A stretch of DNA of 64,000 nucleotides, taken from contig NZ_LPVF01000010.1 in assembly GCF_001517105.1 (NCBI RefSeq), forward strand, positions 558,001-622,000, read 5' to 3'. Origin of the DNA: Bacillus halotolerans (lineage in GTDB: Bacteria > Bacillota > Bacilli > Bacillales > Bacillaceae). The notes under the pieces were generated by a model. That model worked only from the letters and a program-made list of their open reading frames with translations, searched no databases and was not told the DNA's origin. Made by a program: the position numbers and the translations under genes. Positions 35,925-44,143 of this stretch are shown in pieces; the first letter of the stretch is position 1, and the number at the start of each line of letters is the position of its first letter.

Positions 35925-35973
35925 TTTTTAACAAAGAATACATGTCTTTGCCTTCGACATTTTACGGTAAAAA

Positions 35974-35999
35974 GTTTAACATGTTCATGTATAGGGAAC
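35974..35999 (+). promoter_or_regulatory. sigma-B promoter of ykuT
   Basis: GTTTAA (35974-35979) and GGGAAC (35994-35999) with a 14-base spacer match the general stress sigma-B consensus GTTTAA-N14-GGGTAT. ykuT is a reported sigma-B gene. Confidence 0.78.
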
Positions 36000-36042
36000 A
36001 AACTTTAACATGCTGCAACACATTCAGAAAGGGAGCACCAAC

Positions 36043-36846
36043 ATGGATTTTATTACACACTATGATTGGGCAGGTCTTGTCACCAATGCGGGTGTTTTAC
36101 TCATTAAGCTCGTCATTATGATTTGCCTCTATTTTATCGTTCGATCTGTAGGCATGAGAATTATTAAACATCTATTTGCAAAATTTGAAGCGCAAAACAA
36201 CCTGACTATCGGACGCGCTCACACGCTCCGAAGCCTGACACTTAACGTATTTGCTTACATATTGATTTTTATTTTTTTCGTTATGGTTCTGGATTTGTTT
36301 CATTACGACCCGAGCGCTCTTTTAGCAGGGGCGGGAATCGTAGGTCTGGCGGTCGGTTTTGGCGCCCAAGGCCTTGTCAGCGACATCGTGACAGGTTTTT
36401 TTATTCTGCTTGAAAAACAATTGGATGTCGGAGATTATATCACCGTTGCGACTTTTGACGGAATTGTGGAGCAGGTCGGTTTAAGAACGACCCAAATCCG
36501 CAGCTTTGACGGCACACTGCATTACATTCCGAACCGGAACATCACAAATGTAAGCAACCATTCCCGCGGAACGATGCAGGCGCTGGTTGATATTAAAGTC
36601 CCGGCTGAAAGAAACCTCGATGAAACCATTCACATCTTACAACATGTATGTGACGAAACGGCAGCTGCTCTTCCGCAAATAAAAGAGGGTCCTAATGTCA
36701 TTGGCATTCAAGAGCTGGGAACCTCTGAAATTGTGATCAGAGTCATTGCAAAAACAGAAAATATGGAACAGTGGCGGGTCGAACGCGTGCTGAGAAAAGA
36801 AATAAAAACCGCACTCGACCACGCTTTTCCTAAAGAAACAGAATAA
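36043..36846 (+). CDS. ykuT: MscS-family mechanosensitive channel YkuT
   Basis: A 267-residue small-conductance mechanosensitive channel that releases solutes on osmotic downshock. Helix 1 is near 15-37 and helix 2 near 60-82. Pore helix 3 has the Gly/Ala pattern [25 protein letters not shown] at about 95-120 (Gly/Ala packing is seen across it). The beta domain and C-terminal cytoplasmic part follow. I chose the ATG at 36043 with GGGAG 8 bases upstream. Expression is probably stress-induced from the sigma-B promoter. Confidence 0.93.
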   Translation: MDFITHYDWAGLVTNAGVLLIKLVIMICLYFIVRSVGMRIIKHLFAKFEAQNNLTIGRAHTLRSLTLNVFAYILIFIFFVMVLDLFHYDPSALLAGAGIVGLAVGFGAQGLVSDIVTGFFILLEKQLDVGDYITVATFDGIVEQVGLRTTQIRSFDGTLHYIPNRNITNVSNHSRGTMQALVDIKVPAERNLDETIHILQHVCDETAAALPQIKEGPNVIGIQELGTSEIVIRVIAKTENMEQWRVERVLRKEIKTALDHAFPKETE

Positions 36847-36850
36847 CAAA

Positions 36851-36877
36851 AGAACCGAAGCTTTTGCTTCGGTTTTT
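36851..36877. terminator. terminator ykuT/ykuS
   Basis: AACCGAAGC-TTTT-GCTTCGGTT followed by T residues, between converging genes. Confidence 0.82.
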
Positions 36878-36880
36878 ACT

Positions 36881-37126
36881 TTACTGAATTCTGCTTTCAA
36901 CTTCGCTGCAAATTTCTTCAGCAGTCATCCCGGAAGCTGTAATGACCGGTGCTTGTGTTACTGTATCGGCAATACCTTGCACATTGTTGTCTAGCCCTGT
37001 TACGACACAGCAGTCACAGCCTTTTGCATCTGCAGGACTTTTCATCATGACAACGTCATATCCTTTTTCTCTTAATGCAGCTTCTACATCTGATAACGAC
37101 TGTTCAATTCCTATTTTTTTTGTCAT
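36881..37126 (-). CDS. ykuS: UPF0180 family protein YkuS
   Basis: An 81-residue small conserved protein of the UPF0180 family. It has a Cys-x-Cys-Cys cluster (GCDCCVVTG near 37-45) and a Gly-rich turn, with no signal peptide or membrane helix. The ATG at 37126 is 7 bases after AGGTG. It lies 60 bases downstream of dapL and may be cotranscribed with it. Function is unknown. Confidence 0.85.
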   Translation of the reverse strand: MTKKIGIEQSLSDVEAALREKGYDVVMMKSPADAKGCDCCVVTGLDNNVQGIADTVTQAPVITASGMTAEEICSEVESRIQ

Positions 37127-37186
37127 AAAGAACACCTCCGTTAAATAGGGTGCTCATCATATGGCATTTTATTCTTTCTATTGTAC

Positions 37187-38311
37187 TTAATTGGCATAAA
37201 CAGAAAAATAACCTGTCATCACGTTAACCGCTGTTTCGATCGCATTTTCATCAGGATTCAGCTTTGCGTGATGGAGTCCGTCCGCGGAATCAGCGCCGAG
37301 CCAGAACATGAAACCCGGGTATTTTTTCAGCATGTAGCCAAAATCCTCTCCGGTCATCGCTTCTTTTGCTTCGATTACTTGTGCCAATTTTTGCTCAGCA
37401 ACAAAAGACATAAACTCCTCTGTGAGCCCGCTTGTATTGTAAACTTGGTGATACACAGACGGATACGTCACTTTTCCTTTACAGCGGAAGCCGATTTCGA
37501 TTCCCTTCACTAAATCTTCGATCCGTTCCTTTACCTGCTTCATGGATTCTTCAGAAAGCGTGCGGATTGTGCCTTCCAGGTGAGCTGTTTGCGCAATGAT
37601 ATTTTGCGCGGAGCCGCCCGTAATCGTACCGATAGTAATCACAGCGCTGTCCAGCGGGTCTGTGTTTCTCGAGATGATTGTTTGCAATTGAGTAACGAGT
37701 GTGCTTGCCGCTACAACCATATCCTCAGCTAAGTGCGGATAAGCGGCATGCCCCCCTTTGCCTTCCAGGTCAATGACAAGCTCTGATGTATTCGCAAAAA
37801 GCAAACCGCTTTTTGTCGCGATGGTGCCGACCGGAAGCTCTGGCGCAATATGAAGCGCAGTGATGAGATCAGGCTGCCACTTTTTTAAGACGTCGCTCTC
37901 AAGCATCGGTTCCGCTCCGCCTGGCCCTTCCTCTGCCGGCTGAAATAAAAAGAGCAGATCATGCTTAACAGGGTGATGAACAAAGTGGTCGATGATGCCC
38001 AGCGCAATCGTCATATGCAAATCATGTCCGCAGGCGTGCATTTTGCCGTGATGCTCTGATGCGAACGGCAGCCCTGTCTGCTCTTCGATTGAAAGCGCGT
38101 CAATGTCCGCTCGGTATCCGAGCATTTTTTCCGGCGCTGTTCCGTTCACTTTCACAAAAAGTCCGGTTCTCCATTTTTCAATTTCAATTCTGTCTTTCGG
38201 ATATTGCTCCAAGACGTTTAATAAATATTGCTGTGTTTTGAATTCCTGAAATCCAATCTCGGGTATACGGTGCAGATCTCTGCGGATTGCAATAAGCTCC
38301 TCTTTCTTCAT
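37187..38311 (-). CDS. dapL: N-acetyldiaminopimelate deacetylase
   Basis: A 374-residue M20-family amidohydrolase for the last acetyl-pathway step before LL-diaminopimelate, in lysine and peptidoglycan synthesis. Metal motifs are the Cys and His residues of [11 protein letters not shown] near 93-103 and the Glu pair in [10 protein letters not shown]; a later His in [11 protein letters not shown] closes the site. I chose the ATG at 38311, 8 bases after AGGAGG; the ATG two codons upstream is too close. It follows dapH in the same pathway. Confidence 0.95.
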   Translation of the reverse strand: MKKEELIAIRRDLHRIPEIGFQEFKTQQYLLNVLEQYPKDRIEIEKWRTGLFVKVNGTAPEKMLGYRADIDALSIEEQTGLPFASEHHGKMHACGHDLHMTIALGIIDHFVHHPVKHDLLFLFQPAEEGPGGAEPMLESDVLKKWQPDLITALHIAPELPVGTIATKSGLLFANTSELVIDLEGKGGHAAYPHLAEDMVVAASTLVTQLQTIISRNTDPLDSAVITIGTITGGSAQNIIAQTAHLEGTIRTLSEESMKQVKERIEDLVKGIEIGFRCKGKVTYPSVYHQVYNTSGLTEEFMSFVAEQKLAQVIEAKEAMTGEDFGYMLKKYPGFMFWLGADSADGLHHAKLNPDENAIETAVNVMTGYFSVYAN

Positions 38312-38337
38312 TTTCATTTCCTCCTGCCTATACGAAT

Positions 38338-38367
38338 AAGGCGTGGATATATCATCCACGCCTTTTT
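38338..38367 (+). terminator. hairpin between dapH and dapL
   Basis: GGCGTGGAT-ATATC-ATCCACGCC is a perfect nine-pair stem followed by TTTTT on the plus strand. On the gene (minus) strand the tail is only CTTATTC, so there it would be a weak terminator or processing hairpin. Confidence 0.55.
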
Positions 38368-38381
38368 AATCAAATCATTCC

Positions 38382-39092
38382 TTACAGCTGGCGTAATTCC
38401 TGCTTGATTTCAGTTTTGCCTTTTGTTTTCTCATCGATATCTTTGATTTTCTTAGCAGGTGTTCCTGCAACAACTGTGTATGGCTCAACATCGTTCACTA
38501 CGATCGCTCCCGCAGCGACAACAGCTCCTTTACCGACTGTTACACCTTCGAGTACGACAGCATTTGCACCGATTACAACGTCGTCTTCAATGACAACCGG
38601 TTTAGCGGATGGCGGCTCAATAACGCCCGCAAGCACAGAACCCGCACCGATGTGACAGTTTTTACCGACAGTAGCTCGTCCGCCAAGAACAACGTTCATA
38701 TCGATCATTGTACCTTCTCCGATAACTGATCCGATATTGATAGAAGCCCCCATCATGATGACTGCGTTATCGCCGATTTCAACTTGGTCGCGGATGATCG
38801 CACCCGGCTCGATGCGCGCTTTGACATCCTTAAGATCAAGCATAGGAATCGCAGAGTTGCGGCGGTCATTTTCAACCACGTAATCTTCGATTTTGCTTTG
38901 GTTTTCTTCAATTGCTGTTTTGATTTCGCTCCATTCACCGAAAACAACACCAGTGTTTCCGTTTAGAAAAGCTTTCGCAGATTCACCGAAATTGATTCCT
39001 TCCAGCTCACCTTTTACATAAACCTTTACAGGTGTAGATTTTGTACTATTTTGTATAAATGAAATAATTTCATTTGCGTCCATCATTTTCAT
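38382..39092 (-). CDS. dapH: tetrahydrodipicolinate N-acetyltransferase
   Basis: A 236-residue enzyme that acetylates tetrahydrodipicolinate, starting the acetyl branch of diaminopimelate synthesis. After an N-terminal alpha-beta domain (1-85) there is a left-handed beta-helix with hexapeptide repeats, for example [20 protein letters not shown] and [15 protein letters not shown] (about 90-200). The start is the first ATG, with AGGAGGAGG about 10 bases upstream. It is transcribed from its own promoter ahead of dapL. Confidence 0.95.
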   Translation of the reverse strand: MKMMDANEIISFIQNSTKSTPVKVYVKGELEGINFGESAKAFLNGNTGVVFGEWSEIKTAIEENQSKIEDYVVENDRRNSAIPMLDLKDVKARIEPGAIIRDQVEIGDNAVIMMGASINIGSVIGEGTMIDMNVVLGGRATVGKNCHIGAGSVLAGVIEPPSAKPVVIEDDVVIGANAVVLEGVTVGKGAVVAAGAIVVNDVEPYTVVAGTPAKKIKDIDEKTKGKTEIKQELRQL

Positions 39093-39126
39093 ATGTATAG
39101 TCCTCCTCCTGATTTTCTACCTCATT

Positions 39127-39155
39127 ACTGTATCAAAGGAAAGATACAAAGACAA
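39127..39155 (-). promoter_or_regulatory. promoter of dapH-dapL
   Basis: Minus-strand TTGTCT (39150-39155) and TACAGT (39127-39132) with a 17-base spacer. Confidence 0.65.
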
Positions 39156-39157
39156 GA

Positions 39158-39190
39158 AAAAAAGGAAACACCCGCTCGGCAGTTCCCTTT
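39158..39190 (-). terminator. ykuNOP terminator
   Basis: AAAGGGAAC and GTTTCCTTT arms with a T run on the minus strand. Confidence 0.65.
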
Positions 39191-39197
39191 GCATCTA

Positions 39198-39653
39198 TCA
39201 GACAGCACAGCTGCTTTTTCTGGCAAATTGTCTGCCGAATTCCTTTAATACTTCTTCTTCTTCCCCTTCAGGATTCATTTCAACCTTTACGGAAGGAAGC
39301 ACAATTTCGCCGCCTCGTTCTTTTATTTTCTCTTCAAGCGTATCTACAGCACCGCAGAAATATTCATATGCTGTATCACCGGAACCGAAAACGGCGCATG
39401 TTTTTCCGGTAAAGTCAAGGGCTCCCATTTCTTCGGCAAGGTCAAGAAATTCGTCAGGCAGATCACCGTCTCCCCATGTATAGGTTCCTAAGATGATATG
39501 TTCATAATCATTAAACAGCTCGGCATCATCAATGTCCATTGCTTCAAATCGATCTACTTCCGCTTCCGCCTCCTGAAGACCCTTTTCAATCAAATCAGCC
39601 ATGGCTTCTGTGTTGCCTGACATCGTTGCGTAAACCAGCAAAATCTTCCCCAA
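39198..39653 (-). CDS. ykuP: short-chain flavodoxin YkuP
   Basis: A 151-residue FMN electron carrier. The phosphate loop is TMSGNTEAMA at 10-19, and the isoalloxazine contact loops are GTYTWGDGDLPDE and FGSGDTAYEYFCGAVD. The start is TTG at 39653 with GGAGG 9 bases upstream. It substitutes for iron-sulfur ferredoxin, for example with P450 BioI, when iron is scarce. It is the last gene of the Fur-regulated ykuNOP operon. Confidence 0.94.
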   Translation of the reverse strand: MGKILLVYATMSGNTEAMADLIEKGLQEAEAEVDRFEAMDIDDAELFNDYEHIILGTYTWGDGDLPDEFLDLAEEMGALDFTGKTCAVFGSGDTAYEYFCGAVDTLEEKIKERGGEIVLPSVKVEMNPEGEEEEVLKEFGRQFARKSSCAV

Positions 39654-39668
39654 TTCCGTATTCCTCCT

Positions 39669-40562
39669 CTAATGAATCATTGCTGAAACTTCGTACGGCT
39701 GGACAAATTTACATTCATACAAGCCTGCACAAAAGAAATTTTCTCTTTGATTGGCGACTCTCCATCCATGACCTTTAATGGTATCGAACCATTTTAGCTC
39801 TCGGGCCTCAAGATCAGCCTGATAAATCCTCGAATAGCCATTTTCGTCTTGAGCCGTTGTGACATAAATAATGCCATCATCCTCTGAAATATCAAGAAAC
39901 GATTCTTCCTTTTTGATCATGCTGGAATGTATCGTGACTTCTTCAGCCGTTAAAATATGCTGTGCAGTGACGGCTCCGCGCTTTCCTTTTGCAGAGCCCA
40001 TTGCAGCAACCAGCCATTTATCATCGAACACAAGCATGGATGCCGTCATACGGCTGTCTTCTTTTTTTACCATTCGGACAGCGCCTTGTTTGAAATCGTA
40101 AGCCCAAATCCCTCCGAAACATTCGTGTATTTGTGTACCAATATAAAGATTCCCGCCATGCAGACACAGTGAACGAATAACAGGCGGATGTTCAAATTCC
40201 GCAAAGGGTTTGGCAACCCGCCACGAAATACCGAAGTCTTCTGATACATAAATGCAATGCTTGCCATGGGCGCAAACAAATCCATCATTCCTGCCGGTCA
40301 TCGACCACACTGTCGCATTTGTCGGGAAGCTCGACATCGTCCAGCTTTTCCCTTCGTCAGATGAACGAATGATCGTTCCCTTTTCACCGACACCGAATAA
40401 GTAAGGACCGATATAACTGATGCAGTGTATTTTCGCTTTTAAATGAAAAAGCTTTTTCCAGCCTTGTTCCAAAGAATAATGAAAAATGCCTTCTCTTTTC
40501 ACTGCCACAAAATAGCCAGAAAACGCCGATGCCGCAACAGCTGTCGCCCCTTTATGAAACAT
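39669..40562 (-). CDS. ykuO: BNR-repeat (beta-propeller-like) protein YkuO
   Basis: A 297-residue protein of unknown function between two flavodoxin genes. It contains BNR/Asp-box motifs, SSDEGKSWTM near 68-77 and VSEDFGISWRV near 106-116, which suggests a beta-propeller of sialidase or photosystem-assembly-factor type. No signal peptide is evident. It overlaps the end of ykuN by 11 bases and has AAGGGA before its ATG. The operon context suggests a role in iron limitation or flavodoxin use. Confidence 0.85.
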   Translation of the reverse strand: MFHKGATAVAASAFSGYFVAVKREGIFHYSLEQGWKKLFHLKAKIHCISYIGPYLFGVGEKGTIIRSSDEGKSWTMSSFPTNATVWSMTGRNDGFVCAHGKHCIYVSEDFGISWRVAKPFAEFEHPPVIRSLCLHGGNLYIGTQIHECFGGIWAYDFKQGAVRMVKKEDSRMTASMLVFDDKWLVAAMGSAKGKRGAVTAQHILTAEEVTIHSSMIKKEESFLDISEDDGIIYVTTAQDENGYSRIYQADLEARELKWFDTIKGHGWRVANQRENFFCAGLYECKFVQPYEVSAMIH

Positions 40563-41028
40563 GGCTTTTTCCCTTGTTCACAAAGTCTGCCCATGCAAGA
40601 AAACCTCTTGCAAATTCTCTGCAGCTTTCCACGTCATCATCCGTTTCAGGGGCAAGCTCAATTTTAAGTGTTTCTTGATAGACAGCAGCTCCCGCCTCTT
40701 GCAGCATGTCACTGAATAAATTAACAGCTTCGCAAAACTTTGGATAAGAGTAATCCCCCGAGCCGAAGCAAGCTGTTTTCAAACCGTTCAGCTGGAGCTG
40801 CTGAACCTCTTCGAAAAAGTCCTCTGCTTCGTAAGGCAAATCGCCATCTCCCCATGTGTAGGTGCCAATGAGCACATAATCATAAGAAGTCAGAGCCGAT
40901 GCCTCCGCGTCATCCATATCGATGCAATCAATGGCTAAACCATATTCCTGCAGTGTATCTTTTATAATTCCGGCAATGTCTTCGGTATTTCCTGACATGC
41001 TGGCATATGTAATCAAGGCTTTTGCCAT
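40552..41028 (-). CDS. ykuN: short-chain flavodoxin YkuN
   Basis: A 158-residue FMN flavodoxin paralogous to YkuP, with the phosphate loop SMSGNTEDIA at 10-19 and the loops GTYTWGDGDLPYE and FGSGDYSYPKFCEAV. It delivers electrons in place of ferredoxin, including to fatty-acid desaturase and BioI. It is first in the operon, directly behind two Fur boxes, and preceded by GAGGTGATAAC. Confidence 0.94.
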   Translation of the reverse strand: MAKALITYASMSGNTEDIAGIIKDTLQEYGLAIDCIDMDDAEASALTSYDYVLIGTYTWGDGDLPYEAEDFFEEVQQLQLNGLKTACFGSGDYSYPKFCEAVNLFSDMLQEAGAAVYQETLKIELAPETDDDVESCREFARGFLAWADFVNKGKSHVS

Positions 41029-41044
41029 GTTATCACCTCATAAT

Positions 41045-41103
41045 TGATAATGATTTTCAATATCATATGTATCACTTTAAATGATAATGATTTTCATTGT
41101 CAA
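41045..41103 (-). promoter_or_regulatory. Fur-controlled promoter of ykuNOP
   Basis: Two identical 15-base Fur boxes, TGATAATGATTTTCA, occur at 41045-41059 and 41082-41096 (13 or more of 15 to the Fur consensus). The promoter is TTGACA (41098-41103), 18-base spacer, TAAAGT (41074-41079) on the minus strand. One box fills the spacer and the other lies downstream of the start site. Confidence 0.88.
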
Positions 41104-41114
41104 TATATATTAAT

Positions 41115-41142
41115 AAAAAAGACAGCCTTGTGCTGTCTTTTC
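41115..41142 (-). terminator. ccpC terminator
   Basis: AAGACAGC/GCTGTCTT hairpin with a T run on the minus strand. Confidence 0.85.
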
Positions 41143-41144
41143 TC

Positions 41145-42026
41145 TTAAAATGGGTGCTCTTGATCAAGCATCTCCTTTACAACTGAAACAAAAGCTTGAA
41201 CTTGCTTCAGTTCAAAAGCAGGTTCATAGCCTAATAACCAGGTATCCCGCCCGATAGGGTTGCCTTTCACGTCTAACAGAGGCATTTTATTGACTTTGTC
41301 TTCGTTCTGAAGGGTAACAGACGGCAAAATCGCATATCCGATCCCGTGCAGCGCCATCTGTTTGCACGTTTCAATCTGATCAACCAATATAGTCTGTTTT
41401 GGCGACGTTTTAAATTTTTGATGCCACCAATGCTGAATCTCCTGAAAATAAGTGCTGTCGCTTTTAAATTGGATAAACGGCCGTTCTGTATGAGCAATAT
41501 CTTCTATACAAGAGATTTCAGTGTCGACTAAATACAGATGGTCTGTCATTAAATAGTCTTTGCGGCCTTTCCACTCGGGGTTTCCTCTAATAATGCCAAT
41601 ATGAACCTGATCCTCATAAAGACTTTTCAGCATTTCGCTGCTCCAGCCGGTAATGAGCGAGACTTTTGCATTCGGATACTTTTCCACATACGTTTTTAGA
41701 ACTTTAGGAAGCCAATGCTGGCCGATGATGGAGGCAACGGCAAGCTTCAGTGTGCCGTGAATTTCTCCTTCGAGCTCATCGATATTTTCTCTAATTCTGT
41801 CCTGCTCTAACGTAACGTCATTCGCAAACTGAATGATTTTCTCTCCGGCCGGCGTTACCGTCAATCCTTTTTGGGATCTTAAAAATATCTTTGTCCCCCA
41901 CGCCTTTTCAATGGTTTGTAAACGCTGAGATAAAGCCGGCTGGGATACAAAAAGCCGTTCCGCCGCCTTTCTCATATTTAACTCCTCAGCTAAAACTACG
42001 AGCATATGAAGCTCTTGAAGCTGCAT
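41145..42026 (-). CDS. ccpC: LysR-type citrate-responsive repressor CcpC
   Basis: A 293-residue LysR regulator that represses aconitase (citB) and citrate synthase (citZ) genes and is relieved by citrate. The N-terminal winged helix has the typical MRKAAERLFVSQPALSQRLQTIEKAWGTKIFLRS segment (residues about 18-51). The C-terminal periplasmic-binding-type domain senses citrate. A site of the CcpC type overlaps its own start region. The ATG follows AAGGAGG. Confidence 0.94.
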   Translation of the reverse strand: MQLQELHMLVVLAEELNMRKAAERLFVSQPALSQRLQTIEKAWGTKIFLRSQKGLTVTPAGEKIIQFANDVTLEQDRIRENIDELEGEIHGTLKLAVASIIGQHWLPKVLKTYVEKYPNAKVSLITGWSSEMLKSLYEDQVHIGIIRGNPEWKGRKDYLMTDHLYLVDTEISCIEDIAHTERPFIQFKSDSTYFQEIQHWWHQKFKTSPKQTILVDQIETCKQMALHGIGYAILPSVTLQNEDKVNKMPLLDVKGNPIGRDTWLLGYEPAFELKQVQAFVSVVKEMLDQEHPF

Positions 42027-42048
42027 GTCGTCCTCCTTTTTATTGTCA

Positions 42049-42063
42049 ATAAGTTTTTCTTAT
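42049..42063 (-). promoter_or_regulatory. CcpC autoregulatory site
   Basis: ATAA-N7-TTAT, the CcpC dyad consensus, lies just downstream of the ccpC -10, as expected for autorepression. Confidence 0.7.
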
Positions 42064-42068
42064 CTTCT

Positions 42069-42098
42069 ATTCTAATAAAATCTTAGTTTATGATTCAA
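42069..42098 (-). promoter_or_regulatory. promoter of ccpC
   Basis: Minus-strand TTGAAT (42093-42098) and TAGAAT (42069-42074) with an 18-base spacer. Confidence 0.6.
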
Positions 42099-42153
42099 GT
42101 CCTTTTCACCCCAATTTATGTATGCGCTTTCTTTATTGCTCTGCAAATATAAT

Positions 42154-42178
42154 AAAAAATAGGCTGAGCAGCCTACTT
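42154..42178 (-). terminator. darB terminator
   Basis: TAGGCTG/CAGCCTA with a T run on the minus strand, overlapping the darB stop. Confidence 0.78.
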
Positions 42179-42616
42179 GTTCAATGAGCGAATATGCTTA
42201 TGCAATTCCTTCAAAACCACTCTTCTTGTGAAAATCCCCTCAAAGACCTGATCATCATTTTCAACGCAAACAAACCCGTTATCAATGACCATGCTGAATC
42301 CTTTGATAATCGGATCATTTATATGAAGACGCGGAATATCAGTCAGCATAACTTCCTCAACGGTAATCTGGTCAAGCTTTTCAAATTCAATTCTTTCAAG
42401 ACCAAAAATGCTGTTCATGATCATATTGGTCCCTATTAAGCCGTGTAAACGATATGACGCATCCAGCACCGGGATGGCCGTGTACCCTGTTTTTGTCAGC
42501 ACTAATAAAGCGTGCTCCAGGTTGTTTCCAACTTGAACGTGCGCTACTTTGTCCGCCTCAATCATAAATTGTCCGACTGTTGCCTCAAGAAGCTGATCTG
42601 ATTGCAAGCTTATCAT
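42173..42616 (-). CDS. darB: CBS-domain c-di-AMP receptor DarB
   Basis: A 147-residue protein made of two CBS domains (about 15-75 and 85-140). DarB (YkuL) binds c-di-AMP; its free form stimulates the (p)ppGpp synthetase Rel and pyruvate carboxylase. CBS signatures visible are TGYTAIPVLDASYRLHGLIG and DNGFVCVENDDQVFEGIFTRR. Upstream are both a sigma-A-like and a sigma-B-like promoter. KtrC in this window belongs to the same c-di-AMP signalling network. Confidence 0.92.
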   Translation of the reverse strand: MISLQSDQLLEATVGQFMIEADKVAHVQVGNNLEHALLVLTKTGYTAIPVLDASYRLHGLIGTNMIMNSIFGLERIEFEKLDQITVEEVMLTDIPRLHINDPIIKGFSMVIDNGFVCVENDDQVFEGIFTRRVVLKELHKHIRSLNK

Positions 42617-42651
42617 GTTTTCGACCCCTTTTCATTTTCATCAACACATAC

Positions 42652-42695
42652 ATTCCCTATACCACAATAATATAAACTTTATCAGTATTTGTCGA
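42652..42695 (-). promoter_or_regulatory. overlapping sigma-A and sigma-B-like promoters of darB
   Basis: Sigma-A type: TCGACA (42690-42695), 17 bases, TATTAT (42667-42672). Sigma-B type: GTTTAT (42672-42677), 14 bases, GGGAAT (42652-42657), close to GTTTAA-N14-GGGTAT. Both read toward darB. Confidence 0.5.
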
Positions 42696-42710
42696 AAAGT
42701 TTCCTTCAAT

Positions 42711-42737
42711 AAAAAAGATACTCTTTGGAGGAGTATC
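42711..42737 (-). terminator. ykzF terminator
   Basis: GATACTC/GAGTATC hairpin with a run of six T on the minus strand. Confidence 0.83.
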
Positions 42738-42754
42738 AATTATAAGGTGTGCCA

Positions 42755-42946
42755 TTAATTTTCAAATCGAAATCGGTCGTATAGCGTTACAAGTTTTTTG
42801 TAGGTGGTTCCGTCAACGTTTTTGGTTCCTGTCTCTATATCGTTGATCTCACTGCTTAAAAGCTCGATAGCATACTCATGGTTGATCAGGATATTCAGCA
42901 GAAGTTTTTGTTCTTCTTCTGTAAATCGTTCACCGATAAGACTCAT
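42755..42946 (-). CDS. ykzF: small conserved protein YkzF
   Basis: A 63-residue soluble, acidic, mainly helical protein (FTEEEQKLLLNILINHEYAIELL then LVTLYDRFRFEN). There is no domain I can name. It has its own promoter and a terminator. The leader contains a long hairpin CTGAAAG-AAG/CTT-CTTTCAG (42982-43007) that could protect the mRNA 5' end. The ribosome binding site GGGGG is about 12 bases upstream, rather far. Confidence 0.78.
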   Translation of the reverse strand: MSLIGERFTEEEQKLLLNILINHEYAIELLSSEINDIETGTKNVDGTTYKKLVTLYDRFRFEN

Positions 42947-43017
42947 TCGTAATCAGGCCCCCTGTTTTATACTGAATACCTCTGAAAGCAAGAAAACTTA
43001 CTTTCAGCTCTACCGCT

Positions 43018-43046
43018 AGAATAAGTAATCAGAAAACAATCGTCAA
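43018..43046 (-). promoter_or_regulatory. promoter of ykzF
   Basis: Minus-strand TTGACG (43041-43046) and TATTCT (43018-43023) with a 17-base spacer. Confidence 0.68.
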
Positions 43047-43085
43047 CCGCATAATTCGACATTTCCCTCGGCTTGCGAGCCGGAA

Positions 43086-43604
43086 TTATTTTGTGAAACG
43101 ATTTGCATAGCTGAAGGCTGTGTATGAATCCGGTTTGATTTTAGCCTCAATCCCCATTGAAGTTATGCGCCCTGTCATTTCTTGAATCAGTTCTTTTGTA
43201 AGCCCTTTTTTCCCAATATCCAAGTGAACCTCAAATGTAAGATCCGCCCCTTCGCCTGTAAAAGGCAGGAGCAGATCGGTAATATCCATCAAGTGTCCAT
43301 CCAGAATATAGGCGGCTGTTTCTTGACTGTACGCCGTTTCTAACGAAATCTTTTCACGAAGGCTATGTATGGGTCTGTCGACTGCGTGGTTTTTCAAGCA
43401 GCCCCAAGCTCCCTTGCCTGTACGATGCAAATGTAATGCAGTAATAAACTTTGTGTAATCACGATAAACCTGTGAATCGGTTCCGATCGATAACACATAT
43501 GAAGAACGGGGATCCCTTCGAATAAAGGCTTTAAGCCGCTCCATCACATCTTGAAAGGTCATCTGTGCTTCTGAAAGATTATAAAACAGAAAAGAATCGG
43601 CCAT
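43086..43604 (-). CDS. ykuK: DUF458 RNase H-like protein YkuK
   Basis: A 172-residue conserved Firmicutes protein of the DUF458 family, predicted to have an RNase H-like fold. The segment YVLSIGTDSQVYRDYTKF (about 36-53) contains the SxGTDSQ family signature with acidic residues that could bind metal. No experimental role is known to me. I chose the ATG at 43604 after AGGAGTG. ykuJ lies 110 bases upstream on the same strand. Confidence 0.85.
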   Translation of the reverse strand: MADSFLFYNLSEAQMTFQDVMERLKAFIRRDPRSSYVLSIGTDSQVYRDYTKFITALHLHRTGKGAWGCLKNHAVDRPIHSLREKISLETAYSQETAAYILDGHLMDITDLLLPFTGEGADLTFEVHLDIGKKGLTKELIQEMTGRITSMGIEAKIKPDSYTAFSYANRFTK

Positions 43605-43713
43605 GACGACACTCCTTTTCAAGGATTTACAACCATGAAACAAGTATGTTCCTTACCGTTTATTTCGATTACATGCTGCAAAGCGAAAGCTTGTTTCCCC
43701 TATATCAAGAGTC

Positions 43714-43953
43714 TTACTGCAGAAGTTCAAAGATTTCGATTGAAACCATGTCGATATTATCAAACGGATATGTGTTCGGCTTTTCACCTTTTTGGAAAAC
43801 CGTCAGTTCAAACGTTTGATTTTTTTCGAAATATTTAACACTGCATATTTTCTCACCATTTACTTCGAAGTAGCGCTGCATTGGCTCGTTAGCCGCTTCC
43901 GCCGTTTCTTGCAGACTTTGCAGCCGTGTGATGATACCCATTAATTGTGACAT
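43714..43953 (-). CDS. ykuJ: DUF1797 protein YkuJ
   Basis: A 79-residue conserved protein of known structure but unknown function. An N-terminal helix (LMGIITRLQSLQETAEA) leads into a beta sheet (KICSVKYF, TFELTVFQKG, TYPFDNIDMVSIEIFELL). The ribosome binding site AAAGGAG is about 12 bases upstream. A TATAAT at 44000-44005 (minus strand) is a probable -10. In the 168 map as I recall it ykuJ directly neighbours ykuI; here a catalase gene lies between. Confidence 0.88.
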   Translation of the reverse strand: MSQLMGIITRLQSLQETAEAANEPMQRYFEVNGEKICSVKYFEKNQTFELTVFQKGEKPNTYPFDNIDMVSIEIFELLQ

Positions 43954-44143
43954 TCTAAAAAAAGACTCCTTTCAAAAAACAACTTCAAATCAACAAGTAT
44001 TTATTATAATACAAGTTCTATTGAGCATCATACCATAAAGTCGGACAGGATGGCATTTTCCCTGCTGAATTTAAGAAAAGAAAAAAAGTGAAAAAACTAT
44101 TTTTACGTAGTTTGAGGCTTTTTTTGGAATGTCATACACACAA

